Source: GWF2-38-69 sp965228125 (GTDB taxonomy: Bacteria; Verrucomicrobiota; Lentisphaeria; Victivallales; GWF2-38-69). From it: 64,000 nt of DNA. How positions within the stretch are numbered: the stretch's first letter is position 1; each line of letters starts with the position of its first letter. Made by a program: the position numbers and the translations under genes. The DNA lies in contig OZ245791.1 of NCBI GenBank assembly GCA_965228125.1, positions 2,418,001 through 2,482,000 of the forward strand. Reading direction: 5' to 3'. The notes below the pieces were generated by a model that was given only the letters and a program-made list of their open reading frames with translations, did not search any database and had not been told where the DNA came from. Positions 44,691-53,466 of the stretch are shown here, piece by piece.

Positions 44691-44876
44691 ATTTGGAGCA
44701 ATCGTTTTTTATCTTTTCAGGTGGACTCGCAGGATGGTCAGTTCGGCAGGGGTGACACCATCAATACGGCTGGCTTGAGCGAAAGTTGAAGGTTTAAACT
44801 TCAGAAGTTTCATTCTGGCTTCATTTCTCAATCCTTTTACCGTGGCGTAATCGAAGTTTTCAGGTATTCGTATGTT
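44644..44876. repeat. 233-bp target duplication, left copy (outer insertion)
   Basis: These 233 bases recur without visible change at 49027-49259 and directly flank the outer IS1634-like element (first inside base 44877, last 49026). They contain the end of the 158-residue protein gene, the 18-base gap and the last 168 bases of mnmG. The length is unusual for transposition but known for IS1549 and IS1634. Confidence 0.95.
44709..44876 (-). pseudogene. duplicated 3' remnant of mnmG
   Basis: The last 56 codons of mnmG, stop included, lie here detached from the gene, as part of the left 233-bp duplication. The complete mnmG is at 49092-50930. It has no start and is cut off on its 5' side by the IS end at 44877. 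Confidence 0.95.
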
Positions 44877-44989
44877 CCCGACTTCGGCGGTGGAATGATA
44901 TTTTCCTGAGAAGCCAGCCTCAAGGTTTCAAAAAGCGGCCTTGTAGTGCCTAGCTATCTGTATAGATTCTTATTTCTTTAAAATTCCTA

Positions 44990-45018
44990 TTGAACTTACT
45001 TTAAAATGCTCTTAAATT
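44990..45018 (+). promoter_or_regulatory. candidate promoter of the outer transposase
   Basis: TTGAAC (44990-44995) and TAAATT (45013-45018) are 17 bases apart, 28 bases before the transposase ATG. The inner copy has the same boxes with one changed spacer base. Confidence 0.35.
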
Positions 45019-45045
45019 ATAGGAATAAGAAAAAGGAAAAACAAA

Positions 45046-46701
45046 ATGTTCATAAGAGTAAAAAGCACGCCGAACAGCCCGAGACTATCAGTTCAAATAG
45101 TTGAGAATGTGAGAGATGGAGAGAAGGTTAAACAGAAGATAGTCAGACATGTAGGCATAGCAGCCAACGACAATGAGCTCAAAATGCTCAAAGACATGGC
45201 TGAATATATCAAAGCTAACCTGGAGAATGAAAAAGAACCGTATTTGATTGCTCCTGAAACAATGGCTGAGCTTGCCATAGAAGGCAGGAAACATAAGGAA
45301 GAAGTTCCTGATAATGTGAAACTCAAGGATGTGGAGGCCGTTCAGGATGTAGTAACTGGAATACACGATATTTACGGCGAAGTCTATCATGAGCTTGGCT
45401 TTGACAAGGTTATACCAAGACCAGCATCGCATGAGAACGCTTTGAATAAGCTCTTTCATATTATAATGGGAAGAATAGCCTCGCCTGGCAGCAAAAGGCA
45501 TACTGTGGAAATATTAGAGAGCAATTTTGGGATAAGCTTTTCTCTTGACTCGGTTTACAGGATGATGGACTTAATAGATGAAGAGTGCGTCAGAAGAATC
45601 AATATGTTTGCCAGGGATTCTGCTGAGCAGTTGCTCAAAGAAAAAGTCAGGGTGCTTTTTTATGATTGCACGACATTGTACTTTGAAAGTTTTACTCCAG
45701 ATGAGCTTAAGCAAAATGGTTACAGCAAGGATTTGATGTTCAATCAGCCGCAGGTATTGCTTGCTCTAATAGCTACTGTTGAAGGGCTTCCTCTGGGATA
45801 TGAGGTATTTCCAGGCTCTACTTTTGAAGGAAATACTCTCAGGACAATGATAGATAAGCTCAAAGATAATTATGATATTGAAAGCCTCACATTTGTAGCA
45901 GACAGCGCTATGCTCAGCTCCGCCAATTTGGCATACCTGGAATCTGAAAAGATTAAGTACATAGTCGGATGCAGGATTAAGAACCAAAGCAAAGAGATAA
46001 TATCCTCTATTCAGGATATATCATCCTATACCCAACTTGGAAACGAAAAAGCAAAAGAGATAGCCATCGGCGATAAAAGAATCATTTCCACCTATAGTAT
46101 AACAAGAGCTCAAAAAGACGCTAAAGATCGTGAGCAAAACATTTTAAGGATGAAGAAGAAACTTTCTGCCAGCAAAGATCCGAAATCCATGATAAGCAAC
46201 TCCGGTTATAAGAAATACCTAAAACTCAAGGGCGACTCGGAAATAGAAATCGACGAAGAGAAGATAGTCCAGTCAGCAAAATTTGACGGCCTTCATGCAG
46301 TAGTAACTAATGATATGGAAATTAGCCTCGAGGAAATAAATGAACAATACCATAACTTATGGCAGATAGAAGAGTGCTTCAGGATAACCAAGCACGACCT
46401 CAAGATAAGGCCAATATTCCATTGGAATCCCAATAGGATAAGAGCGCACATAGCAATATGCTTTATGTCGCTTGTCTGCGTAAGGCATGTAAGTTATAGA
46501 ATTAAACTACAACATGAAGCCATGTCCCCTGAAAGAATAAGGACAGCATTGCTCTCATCAAACTTGAGAATTGTAAGGCACAAGAAAACCAACCACCACT
46601 ACGCGATACCTTCCAACGCCTCTCCAGAAGCAGTAAAAATCTACAAGATATTCGGAAAAGACTACTCCAAAACACCATTTGCTATAAATATCAGCAAATA
46701 A
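45046..46701 (+). CDS. IS1634-like transposase, outer copy
   Basis: DDE transposase of 551 residues. The catalytic acids are likely in VRVLFYDCTTLYFES (Asp), LTFVADSAMLSSANL (Asp) and LWQIEECFRITKHDLKIRP (Glu in a YREK-like motif), as in the IS1634/IS1549 group. The gene is intact: its last 297 bases lie inside the 304-bp duplication made by the second element. Translation starts at ATG with AAGG upstream. Confidence 0.95.
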   Translation: MFIRVKSTPNSPRLSVQIVENVRDGEKVKQKIVRHVGIAANDNELKMLKDMAEYIKANLENEKEPYLIAPETMAELAIEGRKHKEEVPDNVKLKDVEAVQDVVTGIHDIYGEVYHELGFDKVIPRPASHENALNKLFHIIMGRIASPGSKRHTVEILESNFGISFSLDSVYRMMDLIDEECVRRINMFARDSAEQLLKEKVRVLFYDCTTLYFESFTPDELKQNGYSKDLMFNQPQVLLALIATVEGLPLGYEVFPGSTFEGNTLRTMIDKLKDNYDIESLTFVADSAMLSSANLAYLESEKIKYIVGCRIKNQSKEIISSIQDISSYTQLGNEKAKEIAIGDKRIISTYSITRAQKDAKDREQNILRMKKKLSASKDPKSMISNSGYKKYLKLKGDSEIEIDEEKIVQSAKFDGLHAVVTNDMEISLEEINEQYHNLWQIEECFRITKHDLKIRPIFHWNPNRIRAHIAICFMSLVCVRHVSYRIKLQHEAMSPERIRTALLSSNLRIVRHKKTNHHYAIPSNASPEAVKIYKIFGKDYSKTPFAINISK

Positions 46702-46708
46702 AACTCTT
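46405..46708. repeat. 304-bp target duplication, left copy (inner insertion)
   Basis: This repeat covers the end of the outer transposase gene plus seven bases and recurs at 48632-48935 with no visible change. It flanks the inner element (46709-48631). Both copies carry the variants of the outer transposase (HWNPN and KIYKIF), not those of the inner one (HWTPN and KIHKIF), so the duplication arose from the outer element. Confidence 0.95.
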
Positions 46709-48631
46709 CCCGACTTCGGCGGTGGAATGATATTTTCCTGAGAAGCCAGCCTCAAGGTTTCAAAAAGTGGCCTTGTAGTGCCTAGTTATCTGCATAGATT
46801 CTTATTTCTTTAAAATTCCTATTGAACTTACTTTGAAATGCTCTTAAATTATAGGAATAAGAAAAAGGAAAAACAAAATGTTCATAAGAGTAAAAAGCAC
46901 GCCGAACAGCCCGAGACTATCAGTTCAAATAGTTGAGAATGTGAGAGATGGAGAGAAGGTTAAACAGAAGATAGTCAGACATGTAGGCATAGCAGCCAAC
47001 GACAATGAGCTCAAAATGCTCAAAGACATGGCTGAATATATCAAAGCTAACCTGGAGAATGAAAAAGAACCGTATTTGATTGCTCCTGAAACAATGGCTG
47101 AGCTTGCCATAGAAGGCAGGAAACATAAGGAAGAAGTTCCTGATAATGTGAAACTCAAGGATGTGGAGGCCGTTCAGGATGTAGTAACTGGAATACACGA
47201 TATTTACGGCGAAGTCTATCATGAGCTTGGCTTTGACAAGGTTATACCAAGACCAGCATCGCATGAGAACGCTTTGAATAAGCTCTTTCATATTATAATG
47301 GGAAGAATAGCCTCGCCTGGCAGCAAAAGGCATACTGTGGAAATATTAGAGAGCAATTTTGGGATAAGCTTTTCTCTTGACTCGGTTTACAGGATGATGG
47401 ACTTAATAGATGAAGAGTGCGTCAGAAGAATCAATATGTTTGCCAGGGATTCTGCTGAGCAGTTGCTCAAAGAAAAAGTCAGGGTGCTTTTTTATGATTG
47501 CACGACATTGTACTTTGAAAGTTTTACTCCAGATGAGCTTAAGCAAAATGGTTACAGCAAGGATTTGATGTTCAATCAGCCGCAGGTATTGCTTGCTCTA
47601 ATAGCTACTGTTGAAGGGCTTCCTCTGGGATATGAGGTATTTCCAGGCTCTACTTTTGAAGGAAATACTCTCAGGACAATGATAGATAAGCTCAAAGATA
47701 ATTATGATATTGAAAGCCTCACATTTGTAGCAGACAGCGCTATGCTCAGCTCCGCCAATTTGGCATACCTGGAATCTGAAAAGATTAAGTACATAGTCGG
47801 ATGCAGGATTAAGAACCAAAGCAAAGAGATAATATCCTCTATTCAGGATATATCATCCTATACCCAACTTGGAAACGAAAAAGCAAAAGAGATAGCCATC
47901 GGCGATAAAAGAATCATTTCCACCTATAGTATAACAAGAGCTCAAAAAGACGCTAAAGATCGTGAGCAAAACATTTTAAGGATGAAGAAGAAACTTTCTG
48001 CCAGCAAAGATCCGAAATCCATGATAAGCAACTCCGGTTATAAGAAATACCTAAAACTCAAGGGCGACTCGGAAATAGAAATCGACGAAGAGAAGATAGT
48101 CCAGTCAGCAAAATTTGACGGCCTTCATGCAGTAGTAACTAATGATATGGAAATTAGCCTCGAGGAAATAAATGAACAATACCATAACTTATGGCAGATA
48201 GAAGAGTGCTTCAGGATAACCAAGCACGACCTCAAGATAAGGCCAATATTCCATTGGACTCCCAATAGGATAAGAGCGCACATAGCAATATGCTTTATGT
48301 CGCTTGTCTGCGTAAGGCATGTAAGTTATAGAATTAAACTACAACATGAAGCCATGTCCCCTGAAAGAATAAGGACAGCATTGCTCTCATCAAACTTGAG
48401 AATTGTAAGGCACAAGAAAACCAACCACCACTACGCGATACCTTCCAACGCCTCTCCAGAAGCAGTAAAAATCCACAAGATATTCGGAAAAGACTACTCC
48501 AAAACACCATTTGCTATAAATATCAGCAAATAAAACTCTTATCAACTATTGCCAGAAATAATGTAGTGCCTAGAAAAAAGGCACTATTATTGCCTATCAA
48601 CATGTTATACAATTACACCGCCGAAGTCGGG
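46709..48631 (+). mobile_element. inner IS1634/IS1549-like element, complete copy
   Basis: A complete 1923-bp element with inverted repeats CCCGACTTCGGCGGTG (46709-46724; complement at 48616-48631). It inserted into the outer copy with a 304-bp target duplication. It differs from the outer copy at scattered bases, including two amino acid changes, so it came from a different genomic copy. Confidence 0.95.
46878..48533 (+). CDS. IS1634-like transposase, inner copy
   Basis: The same 551-residue transposase as the outer copy with two visible changes near the C-terminus (Asn to Thr in HWTPN, Tyr to His in KIHKIF). The DDE motifs are unchanged, so it may be active. Promoter-like boxes and start context match the outer copy. 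Confidence 0.95.
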   Translation: MFIRVKSTPNSPRLSVQIVENVRDGEKVKQKIVRHVGIAANDNELKMLKDMAEYIKANLENEKEPYLIAPETMAELAIEGRKHKEEVPDNVKLKDVEAVQDVVTGIHDIYGEVYHELGFDKVIPRPASHENALNKLFHIIMGRIASPGSKRHTVEILESNFGISFSLDSVYRMMDLIDEECVRRINMFARDSAEQLLKEKVRVLFYDCTTLYFESFTPDELKQNGYSKDLMFNQPQVLLALIATVEGLPLGYEVFPGSTFEGNTLRTMIDKLKDNYDIESLTFVADSAMLSSANLAYLESEKIKYIVGCRIKNQSKEIISSIQDISSYTQLGNEKAKEIAIGDKRIISTYSITRAQKDAKDREQNILRMKKKLSASKDPKSMISNSGYKKYLKLKGDSEIEIDEEKIVQSAKFDGLHAVVTNDMEISLEEINEQYHNLWQIEECFRITKHDLKIRPIFHWTPNRIRAHIAICFMSLVCVRHVSYRIKLQHEAMSPERIRTALLSSNLRIVRHKKTNHHYAIPSNASPEAVKIHKIFGKDYSKTPFAINISK

Positions 48632-48935
48632 ATAAGGCCAATATTCCATTGGAATCCCAATAGGATAAGAGCGCACATAGCAATATGCTTTATGTCGCTT
48701 GTCTGCGTAAGGCATGTAAGTTATAGAATTAAACTACAACATGAAGCCATGTCCCCTGAAAGAATAAGGACAGCATTGCTCTCATCAAACTTGAGAATTG
48801 TAAGGCACAAGAAAACCAACCACCACTACGCGATACCTTCCAACGCCTCTCCAGAAGCAGTAAAAATCTACAAGATATTCGGAAAAGACTACTCCAAAAC
48901 ACCATTTGCTATAAATATCAGCAAATAAAACTCTT
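48632..48935. repeat. 304-bp target duplication, right copy (inner insertion)
   Basis: Second copy of 46405-46708, joined on its right to the leftover end of the outer element (48936-49026). An open frame at 48566-48928 crosses from the inner element's end into this repeat and would give a transposase C-terminus with a short foreign leader. It is a junction artefact, not a gene. Confidence 0.93.
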
Positions 48936-49026
48936 ATCAACTATTGCCAGAAATAATGTAGTGCCTAGAAAAAAGGCGCTATTGTTGTCTATCAACATGT
49001 TATACAATTACACCGCCGAAGTCGGG

Positions 49027-49259
49027 AAAAGTATGGCAAGAATTATGTCGTGCTTCTGGCTAAAGTAAACTAAATTTGGAGCAATCGTTTTTTATCTTTT
49101 CAGGTGGACTCGCAGGATGGTCAGTTCGGCAGGGGTGACACCATCAATACGGCTGGCTTGAGCGAAAGTTGAAGGTTTAAACTTCAGAAGTTTCATTCTG
49201 GCTTCATTTCTCAATCCTTTTACCGTGGCGTAATCGAAGTTTTCAGGTATTCGTATGTT
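49027..49259. repeat. 233-bp target duplication, right copy (outer insertion)
   Basis: Second copy of 44644-44876. It begins with the detached last 47 bases of the 158-residue protein gene (49027-49073) and ends inside the intact mnmG gene. Offset between the copies is 4383 bases throughout. Confidence 0.95.
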
Positions 49260-50930
49260 TTCGAGTTTTTTGAGTTTTTCTATTTCCTGTTTTTCTCTTT
49301 CCAGATAACCGTCGTAGTGAGCTAAAATAGAGAGTTCTCCTGCAATTCGCCTATTGGTTTTGGAGGATTTATCAAGAGACAGGGCTTCATATGGAAAGCT
49401 ATCGCCCTCTTTAAGCAGTCCCTGGAAAGTTTTTAAGTAATCTTTCAGAGGAACTGAGTCTATTTTTGTCTTTGTCCAGACAGCTAGAATAGAATTGAGT
49501 TTTTGCAGATAGCTGAAAAATTTATCGTATTTGTGTTGCGGCAGCAGTCCGAGTTCATAGGCCAGAGGACATAGTCTCAAGTCCGCACAGTCTTGCCTTA
49601 AATGGAGTCTGTATTCAGCCCTGCTTGTAAAAAGCCTGTATGGTTCCTGAATATTTTTACTAACCAGGTCGTCTATCATTACGCCGATATAGCTAGTGTC
49701 TCTGCCAAGTTCAATTCCGTCTTTGCCGGCGGCAAATCTTGCGGCGTTCATTCCTGCTATAAGTCCTTGCCCTGCTGCTTCTTCATACCCGCTTGTGCCG
49801 TTGATTTGCCCTGCAAGGAAAATATTTGAATGGGTTTTAAGGCCAAGTGTCCTTTGCATCTGATCAGGGAAGACGAAATCATACTCAATGGCGTAGGCAT
49901 AACGGGATATTTCTGCATTCTCCAGTCCGGGGATGGAACGCAGCATCTTCCATTGGACTTCTGTAGGAAGGCTGGTGGAAAAACCATTTAAATAATATTC
50001 GCTATTGAATTCGCCTTCAGGCTCCAGGTACAGATTATGTGTTTCATGATGAGGAAATCTGACGATTTTGTCTTCAAATGATGGGCAATAACGGGTTCCG
50101 ATACCTTTGATCTGCCCTTGATACATCGGGGATTTGTCTAGATTTTTTCTTACTATATCAGCAGTCTCCAAAGAAGTTTTAACTATATAGCAACTCAAAT
50201 CTTTTCGGATAGTTCTGGGGAGAGACTGGCCATCAAAAAATGAGAAGTACTCACAGAAATTTTCGGTATCCTGCTTTATCATTTTCGAAAAATCTATGGA
50301 GTTTGCAAGAATCCTTTGAGGCGTGCCTGTTTTAAGTCTGCCAAGTTTGAGGTTGAGCTGTTCCTTTAAAGCAGCGGAGAGATTACATGAAGAAGGATCT
50401 CCTGCTCGGCCTCCTTGAAATGTTTTCATTCCGTAGTGGAGTTTTCCGGATAAGAATGTACCAGAACAAATGATGAAAGCCTTGGCATAAAATTTATCGT
50501 CAAACTGTGTAACTATACCGATTGCTTTGCCGTTATCCATGACAAAGGATTCCGCCATTCCCTGATGAATAGTGAGATTTGGAGTGTGTTCCAGTTCGTG
50601 TTTGACGGCATGCTGATAGACATATTTATCGCATTGGGCTCTGGGCGACCAGACGGCCGGGCCTTTGCCTTGATTAAGCATTCTGAACTGAATCATTGAA
50701 GCTTCGGTATTTCTTGCCATGATTCCACCGAGAGCATCAATTTCCCTGACAACATGGCCTTTTGCCACACCGCCGATTGCAGGGTTGCAACTCATTTGAC
50801 CCAAGTGGTCAAGGTTAATTGAGAGGAGGAGGGTTTTTGCGCCAATCCTTGCGGAAGAACAGGCAGCCTCGGCGCCGGCATGGCCGCCGCCGATGACAAT
50901 TACATCATAGTTATGCTGAGTTTCGTTCAT
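49092..50930 (-). CDS. mnmG: tRNA uridine-5-carboxymethylaminomethyl modification enzyme MnmG
   Basis: FAD-dependent partner of MnmE that modifies U34 of several tRNAs. The 612-residue protein has the FAD motif DVIVIGGGHAGAEAACSSAR at the N-terminus, then LGQMSCNPAIGGVAKGH (conserved active-site Cys), GKGPAVWSPRAQCDK, SGTFLSGKLHYG and FLAGQINGTSGYEEAAGQG. The C-terminal helical domain (about 540-612) is intact even though its last 56 codons are duplicated beyond the IS. Confidence 0.97.
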   Translation of the reverse strand: MNETQHNYDVIVIGGGHAGAEAACSSARIGAKTLLLSINLDHLGQMSCNPAIGGVAKGHVVREIDALGGIMARNTEASMIQFRMLNQGKGPAVWSPRAQCDKYVYQHAVKHELEHTPNLTIHQGMAESFVMDNGKAIGIVTQFDDKFYAKAFIICSGTFLSGKLHYGMKTFQGGRAGDPSSCNLSAALKEQLNLKLGRLKTGTPQRILANSIDFSKMIKQDTENFCEYFSFFDGQSLPRTIRKDLSCYIVKTSLETADIVRKNLDKSPMYQGQIKGIGTRYCPSFEDKIVRFPHHETHNLYLEPEGEFNSEYYLNGFSTSLPTEVQWKMLRSIPGLENAEISRYAYAIEYDFVFPDQMQRTLGLKTHSNIFLAGQINGTSGYEEAAGQGLIAGMNAARFAAGKDGIELGRDTSYIGVMIDDLVSKNIQEPYRLFTSRAEYRLHLRQDCADLRLCPLAYELGLLPQHKYDKFFSYLQKLNSILAVWTKTKIDSVPLKDYLKTFQGLLKEGDSFPYEALSLDKSSKTNRRIAGELSILAHYDGYLEREKQEIEKLKKLENIRIPENFDYATVKGLRNEARMKLLKFKPSTFAQASRIDGVTPAELTILRVHLKR

Positions 50931-51004
50931 AATAAAAGTTGTGTCAGACGAGTTAAGGCAGTAAAGATGCAGCTAAAAAGTCTGGTTTGCAATGCAAGTT
51001 AATT

Positions 51005-51658
51005 TTATTTGCCGTTTTCGGATATTTCCTGATCAAGTTTCTTGAAAAATTTATCCATAAACAGTACACGCTCTCTGGCGATTTTTCTCCCTGAAACAGT
51101 CATCATTTTTTTTGGGAGGTCTTTGAGCTTAAAAAGGTATTCTCTGTATGCAGTATCATTATCTGAATAGGATTTTGAGTTCAATGCTTCTTCCGGGGTG
51201 TTGTGGAGCTTTGCGCCGATTCTGCCGGCAAACAGGAACGCCCTGCCAAGGCCTACCGCACCCAAGGAATCCAATTTATCTGCGTCATACACTATTTTTT
51301 CTTCAAGGCTTACAGGGGTGGCTCCGCTTCTGAACCTATGACGCCTGACGCATTTGACGACTTTATCTATCATCGCCTGATTTATCCCTTCTTCTTCGAG
51401 AATGGCACCTGTGATTTCGGCGCCTTTTTTTGCATGACAGATTTTTCCTTGGATGGAGAGTTCGTCGGCTCTTGCTATGTCATGGAACAAGGCCGCGATT
51501 TCTATGACTTTCAAATCCGTTTTTTTTTCGAGTTTGGCTATCATTCTGGCATTGCCCAGAACCCTCAGGGTATGTTCCCAATCATGGCAGCGAGGCGATT
51601 TTAACAGGAAATTTTGAACTCTGATTGAAAGTTTTTCAAAGGTCTTTGGATAATTCAT
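51005..51658 (-). CDS. HD-domain phosphohydrolase
   Basis: A 217-residue protein of the HD superfamily. HDWEHTLRVLGNARMIAK supplies the first metal His, AALFHDIARADEL the HD pair, and YDADKLDSLGAVGLGRAF the final Asp of the H...HD...D set. The HDWEHTLRV layout is like small nucleotide or diadenosine phosphohydrolases; the substrate is unknown. It is separated from mnmG by 74 bases and may be in the same transcript. Confidence 0.87.
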   Translation of the reverse strand: MNYPKTFEKLSIRVQNFLLKSPRCHDWEHTLRVLGNARMIAKLEKKTDLKVIEIAALFHDIARADELSIQGKICHAKKGAEITGAILEEEGINQAMIDKVVKCVRRHRFRSGATPVSLEEKIVYDADKLDSLGAVGLGRAFLFAGRIGAKLHNTPEEALNSKSYSDNDTAYREYLFKLKDLPKKMMTVSGRKIARERVLFMDKFFKKLDQEISENGK

Positions 51659-51840
51659 CGTGAAACAACCTCAAAATTTACCTGTTAAAAGATAGTCTGA
51701 ATAAATAAAAACATTAAATTAGAAACGAAAAGTATTGTAAATCAAAACATATAACCCTTAAATAAAAAGTAAATAATGCAGAACTTTTATTTTTTCTGTT
51801 TTTTACGGAAATCAAACTCAAAAAGGATTCAAGCGCACTA

Positions 51841-52143
51841 ATGCATGATGTAGTTACTTACAAAGAAGAAAATGGAAGCCTTATATGCAGTTTTTCAGGA
51901 AAGCTTGATACTGTTGTATCAGAAACTATATCCAATGATATTTTTGATCATATTCAACAGGCTAACGAAGCTGTTGTTTTTGACCTTAAAGATGCTGTTT
52001 ATGTATCTTCAGGTTTTTTGCGTGTGGCAATTAAAGCGGCGAGGGCTGTGCCTGGAATGAAAATAAAAATAATAAACGCTCTTCCTGATATAAAAGAAGT
52101 TTTTAAGGTTACAGGGCTCTTTAGAATTTTCTCTTTCGAATAA
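51841..52143 (+). CDS. STAS-domain protein, anti-sigma factor antagonist type
   Basis: A 100-residue single-domain protein of the SpoIIAA/STAS type. The VVFDLKDAVYVSSGFLRVAI stretch (about 48-67) aligns with the phosphorylation loop of anti-sigma antagonists, with Ser57 or Ser58 as the likely phosphorylated residue. Its partner kinase is not in this window, so its pathway is open. It precedes tyrS by 40 bases in the same direction. Confidence 0.85.
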   Translation: MHDVVTYKEENGSLICSFSGKLDTVVSETISNDIFDHIQQANEAVVFDLKDAVYVSSGFLRVAIKAARAVPGMKIKIINALPDIKEVFKVTGLFRIFSFE

Positions 52144-52183
52144 AATACACATACAAACTCACTTTCAATAAACTCCACAAATT

Positions 52184-53461
52184 ATGCCTACAAAATGTTT
52201 TGAAGATATGCAGAGCAGGGGGTACTTCTATCAGTTCACTGATGAAGAATCCGTAAAACGATTACTTAACGAAACTTCCACATCATTCTATGTCGGATTC
52301 GACCCGACAGCTGACAGTTTGCACACGGGGCATTTGCTTCCTGTTATGGCAGCCAGAAGGCTACAGCAGTTTGGGCATCGCCCGATCATGCTTGTGGGCG
52401 GAGCAACAGCACTTGTAGGAGATCCATCGGGAAAGCAGGAAGCCAGGCCGATTCTTTCTATCGAAACCGTAGCCAAAAATTCGGAAGGGATAAAAAAACA
52501 GCTTTCAAAGTTTGTCAATTTTGATAATGCTCTTTTTGTAAACAACGCCGACTGGTTTGCGGGAATGCTTTATCTCGATATCCTTAGAGAAATAGGCCCG
52601 CATTTCAGCGTGAATAAAATGTTGTCAATGGACTCTGTCAAGTTAAGGATGGAGACAGGCATAACGTTTCTTGAGTTCAATTATATGATACTTCAGTCCT
52701 ACGACTTCATGCACTTAAACAATGCTTATAATTGCGAACTCCAGATTGGTGGTCAAGATCAATGGGGGAATATAGTTTCCGGTGTTGAGTTGAGTAGAAG
52801 AGTCAAAGGCAAACAGCTTTACGGAGCTACGCTTCCTCTTCTGACTGATTCCAACGGAAAAAAATTTGGAAAAAGCGTTGCAGGTGCTGTTTGGCTGGAC
52901 GCGAATAAGACTCCGGTTTTTGATTATTATCAATTCTGGAGGAACGTTGACGACCACGATGTTTGCCGCCTTCTCTACCTCTTTACGACTCTTCCATCAG
53001 AAGAAATAGAAGAACTTAAAAAACTTCAGGCTCCGGAAATAAACAGAGCAAAGGAAATACTGGCTTTTGAAACTACTCTCTTAGCTCATGGTTTTGATGA
53101 AGCCAAAAATGCCTATATTGCCGCAGGAAGCAAGTTTGGGTTTGCCGACCCTGAGAATAAGATATTTACATCAAGTTCTATCAAAGATATAAAAACCTTA
53201 AACAGTACAGAGAACCTTCCGACTTATGAGGTTTCACGGGAAAGGATTTGCGAAGGGATTTGGATTGTTTCTTTGTTGGCAGAAGCGGGGCTTTGTTCCA
53301 GTAACGGCGAAGCAAGAAGGTTGATTCAGGGCGGCGGAGCATACCTAAATAATGAAAAGATTTCAGATGTCAATTATAATCTGAAAATTGGTGATTTTAC
53401 CAATATGGAAGCGATACTTAAGGCCGGTAAAAAAAACATTAAAAGATTATTAATAAAGTAG
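52184..53461 (+). CDS. tyrS: tyrosyl-tRNA synthetase
   Basis: Charges tRNA-Tyr. The 425-residue product has YVGFDPTADSLHTGHLLPV with the HxGH motif, LVGGATALVGDPSGK, the tyrosine-binding QIGGQDQWGNI and the KFGKS loop standing for KMSKS. The C-terminal S4-like domain (about 355-425) binds tRNA. Length is typical. The ftsA start lies 5 bases past its stop, a very tight link with cell division genes. Confidence 0.97.
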   Translation: MPTKCFEDMQSRGYFYQFTDEESVKRLLNETSTSFYVGFDPTADSLHTGHLLPVMAARRLQQFGHRPIMLVGGATALVGDPSGKQEARPILSIETVAKNSEGIKKQLSKFVNFDNALFVNNADWFAGMLYLDILREIGPHFSVNKMLSMDSVKLRMETGITFLEFNYMILQSYDFMHLNNAYNCELQIGGQDQWGNIVSGVELSRRVKGKQLYGATLPLLTDSNGKKFGKSVAGAVWLDANKTPVFDYYQFWRNVDDHDVCRLLYLFTTLPSEEIEELKKLQAPEINRAKEILAFETTLLAHGFDEAKNAYIAAGSKFGFADPENKIFTSSSIKDIKTLNSTENLPTYEVSRERICEGIWIVSLLAEAGLCSSNGEARRLIQGGGAYLNNEKISDVNYNLKIGDFTNMEAILKAGKKNIKRLLIK

Positions 53462-53466
53462 CTCCT

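Larger units (their letters stand above)
44877..49026 (+). mobile_element. outer IS1634/IS1549-like element, interrupted by a second copy
   Basis: Ends carry inverted repeats CCCGACTTCGGCGGTG (44877-44892; complement at 49011-49026). The element's own sequence is 44877-46708 plus 48936-49026, together 1923 bp, the same length as the inner copy. It inserted at the mnmG 3' end with a 233-bp target duplication. The transposase gene is intact because the inner insertion duplicated its 3' end. Confidence 0.92.

Noticed and set aside
48566..48928. Open frame of 120 codons ending like the transposase
   Set aside because: It is a junction frame running from the inner element's end into the right 304-bp duplication; the first 22 residues are terminal IS sequence.
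44877..48935. Composite transposon made of two IS copies with cargo
   Set aside because: There is no cargo between the copies. The 304-bp repeat, the exact 1923-bp lengths and the leftover end at 48936-49026 show a nested insertion instead.
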